A stretch of DNA of 64,000 bases from Streptomyces rapamycinicus NRRL 5491 (GCF_024298965.1 NZ_CP085193.1:11222001-11286000); one strand, 5' to 3'. Positions 34,905 to 44,469 are shown, counted from the stretch's first letter. The notes: generated by a model from the letters alone, not told the origin. Numbers and translations: made by a program.

Positions 34905-34920
34905 TTTACATCGATGTAAA
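34905..34920. promoter_or_regulatory. LacI-type operator TTTACATCGATGTAAA
   Basis: A perfect 16-bp palindrome with central CG, in a locally AT-rich patch, 54 bp upstream of the GH2 start codon. The form fits operators of LacI-family repressors; the LacI gene at the other end of the operon is the candidate binder. Confidence 0.8.
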
Positions 34921-34973
34921 GATCCCGCGCAGCAACTTTTGCCACGACCTCGGACGGCCGCCGGTGGGCCTGG

Positions 34974-35207
34974 CTAGATCTCGCCCTTCCGCACCTTGTA
35001 CAGCTCGACGTCCTTGTTGGCGAAAAGGTGCACATAGCCGCAGTTCCAGCAGATCAGCCCGGTGGCCGATTCGTTGGCCCAGCCGAACTTGAACAGCTCC
35101 ATGCCGGTGCTGTTGAGCTTCACCTCGCGATCCCGGAAGAGATCGCCCTTGCAGAACACACATGTGATCCACACGTCCCCGACAGCCGCACGCACAGGCT
35201 TGGCCAC
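34974..35207 (-). CDS. Small conserved zinc-ribbon protein
   Basis: A 77-residue cytoplasmic protein with two CxxC knuckles (ITCVFCKGD and LICWNCGYVH), which should bind one zinc. No other domain. The GTG start at 35207 follows AAGGTGAG. Function not known; similar little zinc ribbons are widespread in actinobacteria. It lies between the GH43 operon terminator and the GH2 operator and appears to be its own unit. Confidence 0.75.
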   Translation of the reverse strand: MAKPVRAAVGDVWITCVFCKGDLFRDREVKLNSTGMELFKFGWANESATGLICWNCGYVHLFANKDVELYKVRKGEI

Positions 35208-35236
35208 GCTCTCTCACCTTTTCCGGCCACCGAAGT

Positions 35237-35283
35237 GGCCCCCGTCTCGCGTCAACAACGGTGATCAGCATAGGACGGGGGCC
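35237..35283 (-). terminator. Hairpin after the sulfatase/GH43 operon
   Basis: Perfect 10-bp arms GGCCCCCGTC (35237-35246) and GACGGGGGCC (35274-35283) with a 27-nt loop, immediately downstream of the GH43 stop codon on the minus strand. Confidence 0.6.
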
Positions 35284-35294
35284 CACTCGGCACG

Positions 35295-37679
35295 TCAGCC
35301 GCGATAGGTGCGCAGATAGTCGAACCGCGCGACCGCGCCCGCGGTGTTCTGTGAGACCAGGCCGATCCTGAACTCGCTCACGGTCGGCAGGGTCCAGACG
35401 CCGGTGTGGACCCAGTGCACACCGTCCGTGCTGGTGGCGGCGCGCACCTCGGTCTCGTCCCGTGCGGTGTCGGCGTGGTACGACAGCCGCATCCACAGCG
35501 TGTCCGCGGGCGGGCCGCCGAACATCGGCCCGTAGGCCACCGGGGTCGGTGGTGTGGTGGTGGGCCGCTCGCCCTCCTTCGCGAACTCGGTGACATGCGT
35601 GGTCCTACCGTCCGCGTGGCTCACCGGCAGCACCCCGTGCACCAGCTTGTAGTAGCGGTCGTCGTTCCCGTACAGCACCAGCCCGGCCTGCTGATCGGCC
35701 CGCCCCGGCGCGAACCGGAGCCTGGTCTCCACGGTGTAGTCGCCCCGGGGAGCGTCCCGGGTCAGCACCGACGCCGTATTGGTGCCGAGATAGAGCTCGG
35801 CACCCTGAGCGGGCCAGGACAGGGCGCCATCGGACATCGTGACCCCGGACGCCGGTCCGCGCACCCAGGACCACGGGGAACCCGCGGTGGTGCCGGGGAC
35901 GGTGGCGGTGTCGAAGTCATCGCTGTAGCCGGGCAGCAGCGGACCCGGCACATGCTCGGGGACGCGGCTGGTGACCGGTGTGTGGAGCGCCGCGGCCCCC
36001 ACGTTGTCGGCCGCCGCACCGGCGCCCCGGGCGGCCACGCCGACCTTGCCGGAGCGGACCGCCGCCGCGGGCAGCGACCGCTCCTGGGTGGCCACCGCGT
36101 CCCGCAGCCGGTCCGCGCTCACCTCCACGGTCAGCCGGGTGCCACGGATCTCCGCCGACACGTTGTGCCAGGTGTCCCAGGCGAAGCCGGGTGGCAGCGG
36201 GGTCGTACGGGTGCCACGGCTGCGGCCGTCGACCCGTACGTCCGTCACCAGTGCGTCGCGCTGCCGGTCCAGCCACGCCACCACGAAGTCGTCCGGGCCG
36301 GTGTAGCCGGCCAGCAGCCCGGCCGCGCCGGTGGCCGAGGTGACCCGCAGATCGGCCTCGGCGCGCCGGGCCGCCGGGGCGGACCGGTCCGAGACCAGGT
36401 GGGCGGGGGCGGTGGGATTCCCGCGCGGTGTGACGAAGCCCCGCGCGTCCTGCTCATGGCCGACGCTCCAGCCGTCCGTACCGGAGCCGCCACCGCCGTG
36501 CCACCCCTTCAGCGAGCCGTCGTTGAAGGTGCCGCCCGCGGCCCAGGAGGCCACCGGGGCCCGCTGTGCGCCCTGGGAGGCGCCGGCCCCCGCCCGTACC
36601 ACCGGCCAGCCGTCGATCCAGTCCAGCCGGTCCATCAGCATCGGCCGCTTGGACAGCTTCAGCGTGCCGCCCGAGGCCGGTTTCAGATCCGGGTCGTCGG
36701 AGGAGATGGCGTGGTAGACGAGCCAGTCCTGGCCGGACAGATCGGTCTGGAGGGCGTTGTGCCCGGGGCCGATCCAGCCGTTGCCGTTCGCGGTCAGCAC
36801 CACACCGCCCTTGCTGGTGGCGGCCGTCAGCGGAACGCCCTGGTCGTCCACGAAGGGCCCGGTCGGGCTGGTCGCCCGGCCGACCTTGACCTGATAGCCG
36901 CTGTAGGCGCCGTCGCAGCAGCCCGCGTCGGAGTAGAACAGGTAGTAGTGGCCACCGCGCCGGACGACGAAACCGCCCTCCATCCGGCGGCCCTGCGCCA
37001 CTTCGGTCACCGCGCCCTCGATGCGGGTCCGGGCGGCGTTCATCTTCGCCACGCAGATCGTGTCGTAGCTGCCCCAGTACAGATACGGCTGACCGCCCTC
37101 GTCCGTGAACTGGGCCTGGTCGATGTTGCCGGTGGCGCAGCCGCTCGGCGAGGGCAGCACGGCTCCCCGGTCGGTCCAGGGGCCGGTGGGGGTGGGCGCG
37201 GTCGCCACGGCGACGGTGTTGCCGGCGGACACCGAGTAGTAGAGGTTGTAGTGGCCGTTCACATAGCGGATGTCGGGGGCCCACAGCCGGGCGCCCTTGT
37301 GCCAGGCGGGTTTGGTCTCCGGGGTGAAGACCTCCCCGGCGTACTCCCAGTGCGCCAGGTCGGCCGAGCGGAGGATCGGCAGCATCCGCTCACCGTCCTC
37401 GCCCTTGCTCTGGAACACCGGGTTCTGAGTGCCGTACGCGTACCACAGGCCGTCCTTGCCCCGGATCATCACCGGGTCGGGGAAGGTGTCGACCACTCCG
37501 GCCGTGAGGGGGTTGTGGTAGGTGGGCGCCTGGTGGGCCGTGGTGGTGTGCTCCGTCGCCGGGCGCTGGGCGGCCGTCGCCCGGGCCGCGGGCAACAGCC
37601 CGGCCAGCAGCGCGCACAGCAGCGCGGCGACGAGGGTGCCGGGGCCGTGTCGAGTGCTCCGTCTACGGCTTGGTCTCAT
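35295..37679 (-). CDS. Secreted family 43 glycoside hydrolase
   Basis: A 794-residue exported enzyme. Basic N-region and signal peptide (about 1-37), then a five-bladed propeller GH43 domain (about 50-360): catalytic base Asp68 in TFPDPVMI, transition-state Asp in GNIDQAQF, acid Glu in RRMEGGFVV. Two beta-sandwich regions follow (about 380-560 and 575-794, the last with YSDDFDTATVPG and FDYLRTY), likely concanavalin-like glycan-binding modules. Family members attack arabinan, xylan or galactan side chains. Its ATG directly abuts the TAG of the sulfatase gene (no gap), so it is translated from the same message. Confidence 0.88.
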   Translation of the reverse strand: MRPSRRRSTRHGPGTLVAALLCALLAGLLPAARATAAQRPATEHTTTAHQAPTYHNPLTAGVVDTFPDPVMIRGKDGLWYAYGTQNPVFQSKGEDGERMLPILRSADLAHWEYAGEVFTPETKPAWHKGARLWAPDIRYVNGHYNLYYSVSAGNTVAVATAPTPTGPWTDRGAVLPSPSGCATGNIDQAQFTDEGGQPYLYWGSYDTICVAKMNAARTRIEGAVTEVAQGRRMEGGFVVRRGGHYYLFYSDAGCCDGAYSGYQVKVGRATSPTGPFVDDQGVPLTAATSKGGVVLTANGNGWIGPGHNALQTDLSGQDWLVYHAISSDDPDLKPASGGTLKLSKRPMLMDRLDWIDGWPVVRAGAGASQGAQRAPVASWAAGGTFNDGSLKGWHGGGGSGTDGWSVGHEQDARGFVTPRGNPTAPAHLVSDRSAPAARRAEADLRVTSATGAAGLLAGYTGPDDFVVAWLDRQRDALVTDVRVDGRSRGTRTTPLPPGFAWDTWHNVSAEIRGTRLTVEVSADRLRDAVATQERSLPAAAVRSGKVGVAARGAGAAADNVGAAALHTPVTSRVPEHVPGPLLPGYSDDFDTATVPGTTAGSPWSWVRGPASGVTMSDGALSWPAQGAELYLGTNTASVLTRDAPRGDYTVETRLRFAPGRADQQAGLVLYGNDDRYYKLVHGVLPVSHADGRTTHVTEFAKEGERPTTTPPTPVAYGPMFGGPPADTLWMRLSYHADTARDETEVRAATSTDGVHWVHTGVWTLPTVSEFRIGLVSQNTAGAVARFDYLRTYRG

Positions 37680-39146
37680 CTACGCGGTCCCTTCCGGCTC
37701 GAAGGAGCTCAGGCTCGGGTCGTAGTCCAGGTCGCCGATGTCGAACATCGGGGTCATCCAGTGGTAGAAGTTGTCGCCGCGCTCCCGCAGCAGGTCGTAC
37801 AGGCGGCGCATCAGACGGCGGCGCACGGGCAGCAGCTCGGGGTGCTCATAGCGGTTGGTCAGCTCATGGGGGTCGGTGTCCAGGTCGTACAGCTCGTTGA
37901 CCGACTCGGGGTTGACGATGAGCTTGTGGCGCTCGTCGCGGATCATCCGCTGTGGATACGGGAAGTGGTGGCCGTGGAACTCGGCGAGCAGCTCCTCCGG
38001 CCACCGCGGATGCTCACCCCGCACCAGCGGCACCAGGCTTCGGCTGTCCACGGCCGGTGAGGTGTCACAGCCCGCGAGGTCCAGGATGGTGGCGGTGCAG
38101 TCGGTGAGGCTGACGAACTCCTGGCGCACCTGGGGGGCTTCCCCGGGGATGCGGAGGATGCCGGGGATGCGGTAGATGTCCTCGTACATCGCCGGGCCCT
38201 TGTCGTGCAGCCGGTGGGCGCCGGTGAACTCGCCGTGGTCGGCGGTGAAGAACACCGAGGTGTCATCGGCCAGCCCGAGCTCGTCGAGCCGGGTGAGGAT
38301 GCGCCCGATCTGCTCGTCGATCAGCGTGACATAGCCCCAGTAGACCGCGATCAGCTTGCGGGTCACCTCGATGGGGATGGTGTCGAAGGTCCAGTGGGCG
38401 CTGTAGTTGCGCTGTACCGGTGGCTTTCCCTCGAAGGTCTCGGCGATCGAGGCGGGCAGGTCCACCAGGTCGGGGTCGTAGCGGTCGAAGTACGCGTCGG
38501 GCAGCAGATACGGCAGATGCGGCCCGAAGAAGTGGGTGGCCAGGAAGAACGGCCGCCCGTCCGCGGCGTAGCGCTCCAGCTGCTCGATGGCGCGGGTGGC
38601 CAGATAGTGCTCGAAGGTGGCCTCCACCGGCTGGTGCAGCCGCGCCGCCAGCAGATTGCCCGGGTTGCCGTTGGGCGTGGTGCCGCGGATCGGATCGGAT
38701 ATCCGGTACGGCGGCAGGCCCCGCTCCGCCAGGTACGCCGCGTAGTCCGGGTGGTCCACGGGGTTGTGCCAGCCGGGCAGATCGGGTCCGTCGAAGCCGT
38801 ACGAGGCGGCGTTGCGGTGGGTGCCGACATGCCACTTGCCGACCAGGCCGAGCTGGTAGTCGCGCTCGGCCAGGGCGCCGGGGAAGGTGAACGCGTCCTC
38901 GCGCAGATCCTCCAGATAGCCGACGTTGCGCTCGTAGTTGGCCAGCAGCCGGTGGCGAAAGGGCGCCTGCCCGGTGAGCAGACTGGCGCGGGCCGGGGTG
39001 CAGATGGCGGTGGGGGTGTAGAAGCGGTCGAAGCGGGTGCCGGTCGCCGCCAGCCGGTCGAGGTTCGGCGTGGCCACATGCGGATTGCCATAACAGCCGA
39101 GGGTGTCGACGCGGTGCTGATCGGTCATCAGGAACAGCAGGTTCAT
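37680..39146 (-). CDS. Type I sulfatase (cytoplasmic)
   Basis: A 488-residue alkaline-phosphatase-fold sulfatase. The formylglycine motif CTPAR is at residues 49-53 (ICTPARASLLTGQ), metal-site MTDQHRVDTLGCYG is at the N-terminus, GKWHVG follows, and FFTADHGEFTGAHRL holds the second Asp/His pair. There is no signal peptide, so it should act on sulfate esters after import. It needs the formylglycine-generating enzyme, which is not in the window. The start overlaps the binding-protein stop (ATGA) and the stop abuts GH43, placing it in the middle of one operon. Confidence 0.9.
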   Translation of the reverse strand: MNLLFLMTDQHRVDTLGCYGNPHVATPNLDRLAATGTRFDRFYTPTAICTPARASLLTGQAPFRHRLLANYERNVGYLEDLREDAFTFPGALAERDYQLGLVGKWHVGTHRNAASYGFDGPDLPGWHNPVDHPDYAAYLAERGLPPYRISDPIRGTTPNGNPGNLLAARLHQPVEATFEHYLATRAIEQLERYAADGRPFFLATHFFGPHLPYLLPDAYFDRYDPDLVDLPASIAETFEGKPPVQRNYSAHWTFDTIPIEVTRKLIAVYWGYVTLIDEQIGRILTRLDELGLADDTSVFFTADHGEFTGAHRLHDKGPAMYEDIYRIPGILRIPGEAPQVRQEFVSLTDCTATILDLAGCDTSPAVDSRSLVPLVRGEHPRWPEELLAEFHGHHFPYPQRMIRDERHKLIVNPESVNELYDLDTDPHELTNRYEHPELLPVRRRLMRRLYDLLRERGDNFYHWMTPMFDIGDLDYDPSLSSFEPEGTA

Positions 39147-40120
39147 CGGGCGGCCGCCTTCGTGTAGAGGTCACCGGCGTAGAACGTGGACGAGTCGGGG
39201 GACTTCGGCAGCTGCCCGGTCCGGACGAAGAAGCTGCTCATGCCGTCCAGCCACTTCTCGACGGTGCCGTCCTTGGTCCTGGCCACCAGCTCGGCGGTCG
39301 TCATCGTCTTCACGTGCTTCGCGTCCGCCGCGACCTTCGCCTCATCGGCCTTGAGCAGCTTCGCGGCCAGCGCGATGGACTCCTTGGAGTGTGCGGCCCG
39401 CCAGTCGTTGGCCTCCTGAAGGACCTTCACGACCTTCTGGTCGCGCTCCGGCTTCGCCTTGGCGGCGGAGACGAACGCGGTGGGGAAGGAGGAGCCGGGG
39501 AGGTCCTCGGTGCTCGCCACCTCCTTCATCCCCGGTACCTTCTCCTTGATGGTGTCGATGAGCGGATACCAGATCCCGGCGCCGTCGATCTGCCCGGAGG
39601 CGAACGCGGAGACCACGGTGGGCGCGTCCATCACCACCTTCGAGATGTCCTTCATCGTCATCCCGGCCTTCTGGAGCGCCAGATTGAGCGCCATCTCACC
39701 GGAAGTGCCCTCGGGGACGCCGACCTTCTTGCCTCTCAGGCCCTGGATCGAGTCGATACCGGGCCTGGCGATGACCCGGTCGGCGTAGGTGAGGGTGTCG
39801 ATGGCCACGATGGTGGCCTTGCCGGAGGCGGGCAGCCACAGGGCGCCAGGACCGATGTAGCCGTAGTCGAGATTGCCGGTGCGCAGGGCCTGGATCTGGA
39901 CCGGACCGTTGACGAACACCTTGGGCTCGGCGGTCAGGCCGTGCTTCTTCCACAGCCCCCGCTCCTCGGCGATGGCCAGCAGGCTCGCGCCGTTGTAGTC
40001 GGCGATATAGCCGAACCTGACCGCGGAGCCGCCGCCGCCGGAGGACGAACACGCCGCCACCGAAAGTGCCGCTCCGGTCGCGGAGAGTGAGATCATGAAG
40101 TCGCGTCGGCTCATCCTCAT
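39143..40120 (-). CDS. NitT/TauT-type ABC substrate-binding lipoprotein
   Basis: A 325-residue binding protein of the NMT1/SsuA/TauA class. Tat-type MRMSRRDFMISLSATG followed by a lipobox-like VAAC. The body has VRFGYIADYNGASLLAIAEERGLWKKHGL and the switch VGVPEGTSGEMALN. The class binds small anions such as sulfonates, nitrate or thiamine precursors rather than oligosaccharides. With a sulfatase translated from the same message, a sulfated small molecule is the plausible ligand; this is inference. Confidence 0.88.
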   Translation of the reverse strand: MRMSRRDFMISLSATGAALSVAACSSSGGGGSAVRFGYIADYNGASLLAIAEERGLWKKHGLTAEPKVFVNGPVQIQALRTGNLDYGYIGPGALWLPASGKATIVAIDTLTYADRVIARPGIDSIQGLRGKKVGVPEGTSGEMALNLALQKAGMTMKDISKVVMDAPTVVSAFASGQIDGAGIWYPLIDTIKEKVPGMKEVASTEDLPGSSFPTAFVSAAKAKPERDQKVVKVLQEANDWRAAHSKESIALAAKLLKADEAKVAADAKHVKTMTTAELVARTKDGTVEKWLDGMSSFFVRTGQLPKSPDSSTFYAGDLYTKAAAR

Positions 40121-40165
40121 CTCGGGTGAGTCCTTTCGAGAAATAAGTGCGGTTGGGGAGTGCGG

Positions 40166-40945
40166 TCAGGCGGCGGAGTCGGCCGGTGACTGGTGGTAGA
40201 CGTGGGTCCAGACGTCGTTGCGGATGCGCGCGAACTCCGCGGAGAGCCGGATCTCCTCGGTCCGCGGATAGGGGAGGTCCACATCGATGACCCGGTGGAT
40301 CCGGCCGGGCCTCGCGGCCATCACGACCACGCGACCGGCCAGATAGACGGCCTCGTCGACGTCATGCGTGATGAACAGGACGGTGCGCCGCTCCTGAGTC
40401 CAGGTGTCCAGCAACTGGTCCTGCAACTGCACCCGGGTCAGCGCGTCCAGCGCCCCGAACGGCTCGTCCATCAGCAGGACTTCGGGGTCCGCGGCGTAGG
40501 CGCGGGCGATGGCGCAGCGCTGTTTCATTCCTCCGGAGAGGGTCTTGGGCAGGGCGTCGGCGAAGTCGGCGAGCCCGACCAGCTCGATGGCGTGATCGGC
40601 GCGCCGCCGGCGCTCCGCGGCGGGGACGTGTGCCAGCTTCAGCCCGAACTCGACATTGCCGCGCACCGTCAGCCACGGGAACAGCGCGTACTGCTGGAAG
40701 ATCACCCCACGGTCCGGCCCCGGCCCGATGACCGGCGTGCCGTCCACCGTGACCGAGCCGGAGGTGGGCTCCACCAGTCCGGCCACCATGGACAGCAGGG
40801 TGGACTTGCCACAGCCGGACGGGCCGACGACCGCGACGAACTCCCGGTCCCCGATGTCCAGGGAGACCTGGCCGAGGGCGGTGAAGGTGGTGTTCTTCAT
40901 CGGGTACGTCTTGACCACGTCCCGGAAAGAGATCTTGGGGCTCAT
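40166..40945 (-). CDS. ABC transporter ATP-binding protein (SsuB/TauB-type)
   Basis: A 259-residue ATPase. Walker [11 protein letters not shown]-loop [10 protein letters not shown], signature LSGGMKQR, Walker [14 protein letters not shown]-loop THDVDEA. The start overlaps the permease stop as ATGA. It powers the NitT/TauT-type importer with the adjoining permease and binding protein. Confidence 0.93.
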   Translation of the reverse strand: MSPKISFRDVVKTYPMKNTTFTALGQVSLDIGDREFVAVVGPSGCGKSTLLSMVAGLVEPTSGSVTVDGTPVIGPGPDRGVIFQQYALFPWLTVRGNVEFGLKLAHVPAAERRRRADHAIELVGLADFADALPKTLSGGMKQRCAIARAYAADPEVLLMDEPFGALDALTRVQLQDQLLDTWTQERRTVLFITHDVDEAVYLAGRVVVMAARPGRIHRVIDVDLPYPRTEEIRLSAEFARIRNDVWTHVYHQSPADSAA

Positions 40946-41751
40946 CGGCGCTCCTGCCACGCGGTGAGACGGCGTTCGGCCAGCAGCAACAGACGGTCCA
41001 TGACCAGGCCGATGACACCGATACTGATCAGACCCACGAAGATCGTGGGCACGTCGTAGTAGGTCTGGGCGTGGACCATCTCGAAGCCGAGACCCTTCTG
41101 GGCGCCGATCATCTCGGCCGCCACCACGGTCGCCCACGCCGCGCCGAGCCCGATGCGCATGCCCACCAGGATGAACGGCGTGGACGCCGGAATGACCACC
41201 TTGAGGAAGACGGTCCGGTCCGAGGCGCCGAGCACCCGCGCCGCGTCGATCAGCGTCCGGTCCACTCCGGTCACCCCCTGGAAGGCGGCCACCACACAGG
41301 ACATGAACGCGGCCAGGAAGATGACGAAGATCTTCGGGGCCTCGCCGATGCCCATCAACACGATCACCAGCGGGATCAGTGCGAGTGGCGGGATCGTGCG
41401 GAAGAACTGGACGTACGGCTCCAACAGGCCCCGGGCCACCGGGTACCAGCCCATCAGGAAGCCCACGGGCACGGCGACCAGAGTGCCGAGCGCGAACCCC
41501 AGGAGCACTCGCTGGAGGCTGGCCAGCGCGTCCTCGGTGAGGGTCCCGTCGGAGAGCAGTTCGCGCGCCCGGGAGCTCACGGAGAGTGGTCCGGGGATGT
41601 CCGCGAGCCCCGCCGCGGCGGTCAGCGCCCAGAGGGCGATGGCCAGGACGAGGGCGATCAGATTGAACACGAGGGGGTGGACGGTGCGTCGTGCGCCGCG
41701 TGGCGCTTGTGGTGCTGTGGGGGTCTTCTCGGGTGCGGTGACCACCGTCAT
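40942..41751 (-). CDS. ABC transporter permease (SsuC/TauC-type)
   Basis: A 269-residue permease with about six helices and the coupling loop [22 protein letters not shown]. The N-terminal 25 residues are cytoplasmic and proline-rich. It lies 53 bp after the ROK regulator gene and overlaps the ATPase gene. It is of the small-anion family, consistent with the binding protein. Confidence 0.92.
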   Translation of the reverse strand: MTVVTAPEKTPTAPQAPRGARRTVHPLVFNLIALVLAIALWALTAAAGLADIPGPLSVSSRARELLSDGTLTEDALASLQRVLLGFALGTLVAVPVGFLMGWYPVARGLLEPYVQFFRTIPPLALIPLVIVLMGIGEAPKIFVIFLAAFMSCVVAAFQGVTGVDRTLIDAARVLGASDRTVFLKVVIPASTPFILVGMRIGLGAAWATVVAAEMIGAQKGLGFEMVHAQTYYDVPTIFVGLISIGVIGLVMDRLLLLAERRLTAWQERR

Positions 41752-41804
41752 GGACGCCTCGCGGGGTACATGGGTCCTCCTCTTCGGCCCGGGACCGGGC
41801 CGGA

Positions 41805-42983
41805 TCAGCCCGGACGGGCCGGGTAATGGCTGAGCAGGGGGGATTCACGAAGGACGAGGGCGATACCGCCCAGGGCGCCACCGGCCTCGCCGAGTGTCGC
41901 CGGCCTCAGGTCCACGCGGTCCCGTGAGATCGGCATGATGTGTGCGCGCAGCGCCTGTTCGACCGGCTCGAAGAGCGGTGGACCGGCCGCGGCGAGTTCG
42001 CCACCGAGCACGATCACCCCGGGGCCGATCGCGTTGCACACCGCCGCCAGCACGGTGCCGATATGGGTGCCGGCCGCCTCCAGTGTGCGCAGTGCCACCG
42101 GATCACCGGCCTCCAGCGCCCCGAGGAGCGCGGCCAGGCCGTCCGCGTGGCCGCCGGCGCGGCGGTAGGCGGCGAGCACGGCGCCCACCGAGGCCACTGT
42201 CTCCAGGCAGCCGGTGGCGCCGCACGAACATCGTCCGTCGCCCGACTCGACCGCGATATGCCCGAACTCGCCGGACAGGCCGTACGCCCCGCGGTGCAGG
42301 GCGCCGGACACCACCAGCCCGCCGCCCACACCGTGCGACAGCCGCAGGTACAGCACGTCCTGACCGCCCGCCGCGGCACCCCAGGTGGCCTCGGCGAGCG
42401 CGGCGAGCCGGGTGTTGTTGTCCACCAGCACCGGGGCCTCGAAGCGCTTGCGCAGCAGGGCTGGCAGATCGGCGGAGGGGCACGGTTGCGCGGGCCCCGC
42501 GTCGGGGTCCCCGACCGGGCCGACGACACCCACGCCGATGGCGTGCAGCGCGTCCAGCCGCAGTGCGCCGTCGGCGAGCGTGCCGACCAGCCGCTCGGCC
42601 AGCGCGATCCGCTCCTCCCAGGGCAGCCCCGGGTCGTGCGGTTCACTGGCCGAACCGATCACCTCGTGGGCGACGTTGACCGCGGAGACATGCACCGCCC
42701 GGCGGGCGAAGTCGATACCGATGGCCTGGCCCGCGCTGGGGTTGAGCGTCAGCGCCTCCACCGGCCGCCCCCGCCTGCGCGGGGCCGTTCCGGGCGCCGT
42801 GGCGACCACGGCGCCGCTCTCGATCAGCTCCGTGACGATATCGCTGAGGGTGGTCCGGGAGAGCCCGCTGTGCTGCCCCAGTTCGGCCCGGCTGAGCGGG
42901 CCGTGTTTGCGCAACAGGTCCAGTACCAAGTCTTCGTGTCCCCGCCGTAGCCGGGCCAGCGGGCCGTCCTGATGGGGGTGCAT
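41805..42983 (-). CDS. ROK-family transcriptional regulator
   Basis: A 392-residue repressor. N-terminal winged HTH ([35 protein letters not shown]), then a sugar-kinase-like ROK fold: [34 protein letters not shown] with the zinc-binding His/Cys cluster. The ATG at 42983 (MHPHQDG) is used; ATG 42995 and GTG 43001 are alternatives, and a TTGACG -35-like hexamer at 43014-43019 on this strand favours the shorter form. It is the first gene of the importer/sulfatase/GH43 operon and so probably its sugar-responsive repressor. It is divergent from the NPP1 gene. Confidence 0.9.
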   Translation of the reverse strand: MHPHQDGPLARLRRGHEDLVLDLLRKHGPLSRAELGQHSGLSRTTLSDIVTELIESGAVVATAPGTAPRRRGRPVEALTLNPSAGQAIGIDFARRAVHVSAVNVAHEVIGSASEPHDPGLPWEERIALAERLVGTLADGALRLDALHAIGVGVVGPVGDPDAGPAQPCPSADLPALLRKRFEAPVLVDNNTRLAALAEATWGAAAGGQDVLYLRLSHGVGGGLVVSGALHRGAYGLSGEFGHIAVESGDGRCSCGATGCLETVASVGAVLAAYRRAGGHADGLAALLGALEAGDPVALRTLEAAGTHIGTVLAAVCNAIGPGVIVLGGELAAAGPPLFEPVEQALRAHIMPISRDRVDLRPATLGEAGGALGGIALVLRESPLLSHYPARPG

Positions 42984-43201
42984 GCCGACCAGCATGCGCA
43001 CGCCGACCTATTTCGTCAACACCCCGGAATAAAAGAAGTCCCAGGCCCCGCCGCACCGTGCCTGCTATAGCTGTTGGCTGACTCTTCATCACGGCGACAT
43101 ATCCCGCCGCAGCTCAAGGAATGCGATCATGCTGACCTGAGCATGCCAACCCCCCCACCTTCCCGGCGTGCAGTCACGCCGCGGTCGTCCAGGAGGACCC
43201 A

Positions 43202-43969
43202 GTGAAGAAGAGTTCGCGGATCGGCAGAGTATCCGCCATCCTCGGCAGCGCCATCGCGCTGGTCGTGGCCTTCCCGGGCAGTGCGCTCGCGGATCCGCCC
43301 ACGTCCCTGCCCGCCAACGCGGACGGCACGGAGCAGACGTTCCAGCCGGCGTTCGACTACGACACCGACGGTTGCTACCCCACGCCCGCCATCGGCCCTG
43401 ACGGGACGATCGCGGGCGGTCTCGACCCGAGCGGCGCCCTCAACGGCCAGTGTCGCGACTCCTGGGACCTGGACAACACCAACGGATACTCCCGCTCCAA
43501 GTGCAACAACGGCTGGTGCGCGATCATCTACGGCCTGTACTTCGAGAAGGACCAGGCCGTGGCCGGGAGCGGTCTCGGCGGCCACCGCCACGACTGGGAA
43601 CACGTCGTGGTGTGGGTGCAGGGCGACGAGGCCAAGTACGTGGCCACCTCGGCCCACGGCAACTTCAACATCTACAACCGGGACCAGATCCGCTGGGACG
43701 GCACCCACCCCAAGGTCGTCTACCACAAGGACGGCCTGAGCACCCACTGCTTCCGCCCGGCGAACTCCAACGACGAGCCGCCGGAGAACCACAAGCACAC
43801 CTGGCAGTACCCCGCGCTGGTCGGCTGGAACGGCTACCCCGCCGGGCTGCGCGACAAGCTGAGCCAGGCCGACTTCGGCAGCGCCACCCTCGGCCTCAAG
43901 GACAGCACGCTCAACTCCCACCTCGCCAAGGCCAAGCCGTCCGACATCCCCTTCGACCCCAACGCGTGA
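43202..43969 (+). CDS. Secreted NEP1-like (NPP1) protein
   Basis: A 255-residue exported protein of the necrosis- and ethylene-inducing family. Signal peptide about 1-30 (ending SALA). The family heptapeptide GHRHDWE is present without change at residues 127-133, followed by HVVVWV; this motif holds the divalent-metal ligands needed for cytolysis in oomycete and fungal members. Upstream Cys residues at 58, 84, 101 and 106 can form disulfides. The GTG start follows AGGAGG by 7 nt. Family members bind plant sphingolipids (GIPC) and permeabilise eudicot membranes; bacterial roles are less clear. It is divergent from the ROK operon. Confidence 0.92.
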   Translation: MKKSSRIGRVSAILGSAIALVVAFPGSALADPPTSLPANADGTEQTFQPAFDYDTDGCYPTPAIGPDGTIAGGLDPSGALNGQCRDSWDLDNTNGYSRSKCNNGWCAIIYGLYFEKDQAVAGSGLGGHRHDWEHVVVWVQGDEAKYVATSAHGNFNIYNRDQIRWDGTHPKVVYHKDGLSTHCFRPANSNDEPPENHKHTWQYPALVGWNGYPAGLRDKLSQADFGSATLGLKDSTLNSHLAKAKPSDIPFDPNA

Positions 43970-43977
43970 GCGACACC

Positions 43978-44019
43978 GCCCCGGGAGGCGACATGGCGTC
44001 AGCCCCCGCCTCCCGGGGC
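43978..44019. terminator. Convergent-gene terminator with 13-bp arms
   Basis: Perfect arms GCCCCGGGAGGCG (43978-43990) and CGCCTCCCGGGGC (44007-44019) with a 16-nt loop, 8 bp after the NPP1 stop codon. The right arm encodes the last codons of the convergent gene. It should work in both directions. Confidence 0.75.
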
Positions 44020-44469
44020 CGGGGGCGGCTCGACCTCGAGGTAGCGGTGGCGGCGCGGCCCCCGGTACTCCAGCGCGTCCCAGCCCAGCCGCCGCAGTAC
44101 GTCCGCACAGTTCCGCAGCGCCTCTTCCGCCGCGTACCCGGCGCCACTTCCCGGCGGCCCCAGCCACTCGACCCGCACCGCCCCGGTCCGCTCCGCCGCG
44201 CCGAGGCAGTATCCGGTCGCCGTACGGCGGCCCTCCGCGTCGACGGCCGACGGCGGAACACCGGCCGCCTCCAGCGCCAGGGCCACGGCCCGCACCGGTT
44301 GGCGCCGCTCCCACTCGGCGGGCACCCCTCCGGGGTCGGTGGCGCCGGTGTTCATCAGCCGGCGGATCTGCAGCAGCCCCTCGAAGGCGGTCCGCACCGC
44401 GGCCCCGCGGCCCCGGTCGTCGCCGGCGGGGAGTTCCGCGGCGCCGGTGGCCACCTCGAACTCCGCCAT
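43999..44469 (-). CDS. Hypothetical protein (156 residues)
   Basis: Not recognised. A soluble, acidic N-terminal half (MAEFEVATGAAELPAG) with a helical segment GLLQIRRLMNTG, a middle part ERRQPVRAVALALEAAGVPPSAVD with EGRRTATGYCLG, and a C-terminal strand-rich part ending in a Pro/Gly tail. No signal peptide, TM helix or catalytic motif. AGGGGG precedes ATG 44469. The C-terminal codons form one arm of the terminator shared with the NPP1 gene. It lies 74 bp downstream of the hydrolase gene and may be co-transcribed. Confidence 0.65.
   Translation of the reverse strand: MAEFEVATGAAELPAGDDRGRGAAVRTAFEGLLQIRRLMNTGATDPGGVPAEWERRQPVRAVALALEAAGVPPSAVDAEGRRTATGYCLGAAERTGAVRVEWLGPPGSGAGYAAEEALRNCADVLRRLGWDALEYRGPRRHRYLEVEPPPAPGGGG

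Noticed and set aside
35406..38060. Long plus-strand open frame across GH43 and the sulfatase
   Set aside because: It crosses two well-supported genes on the other strand and shows no recognisable protein features.
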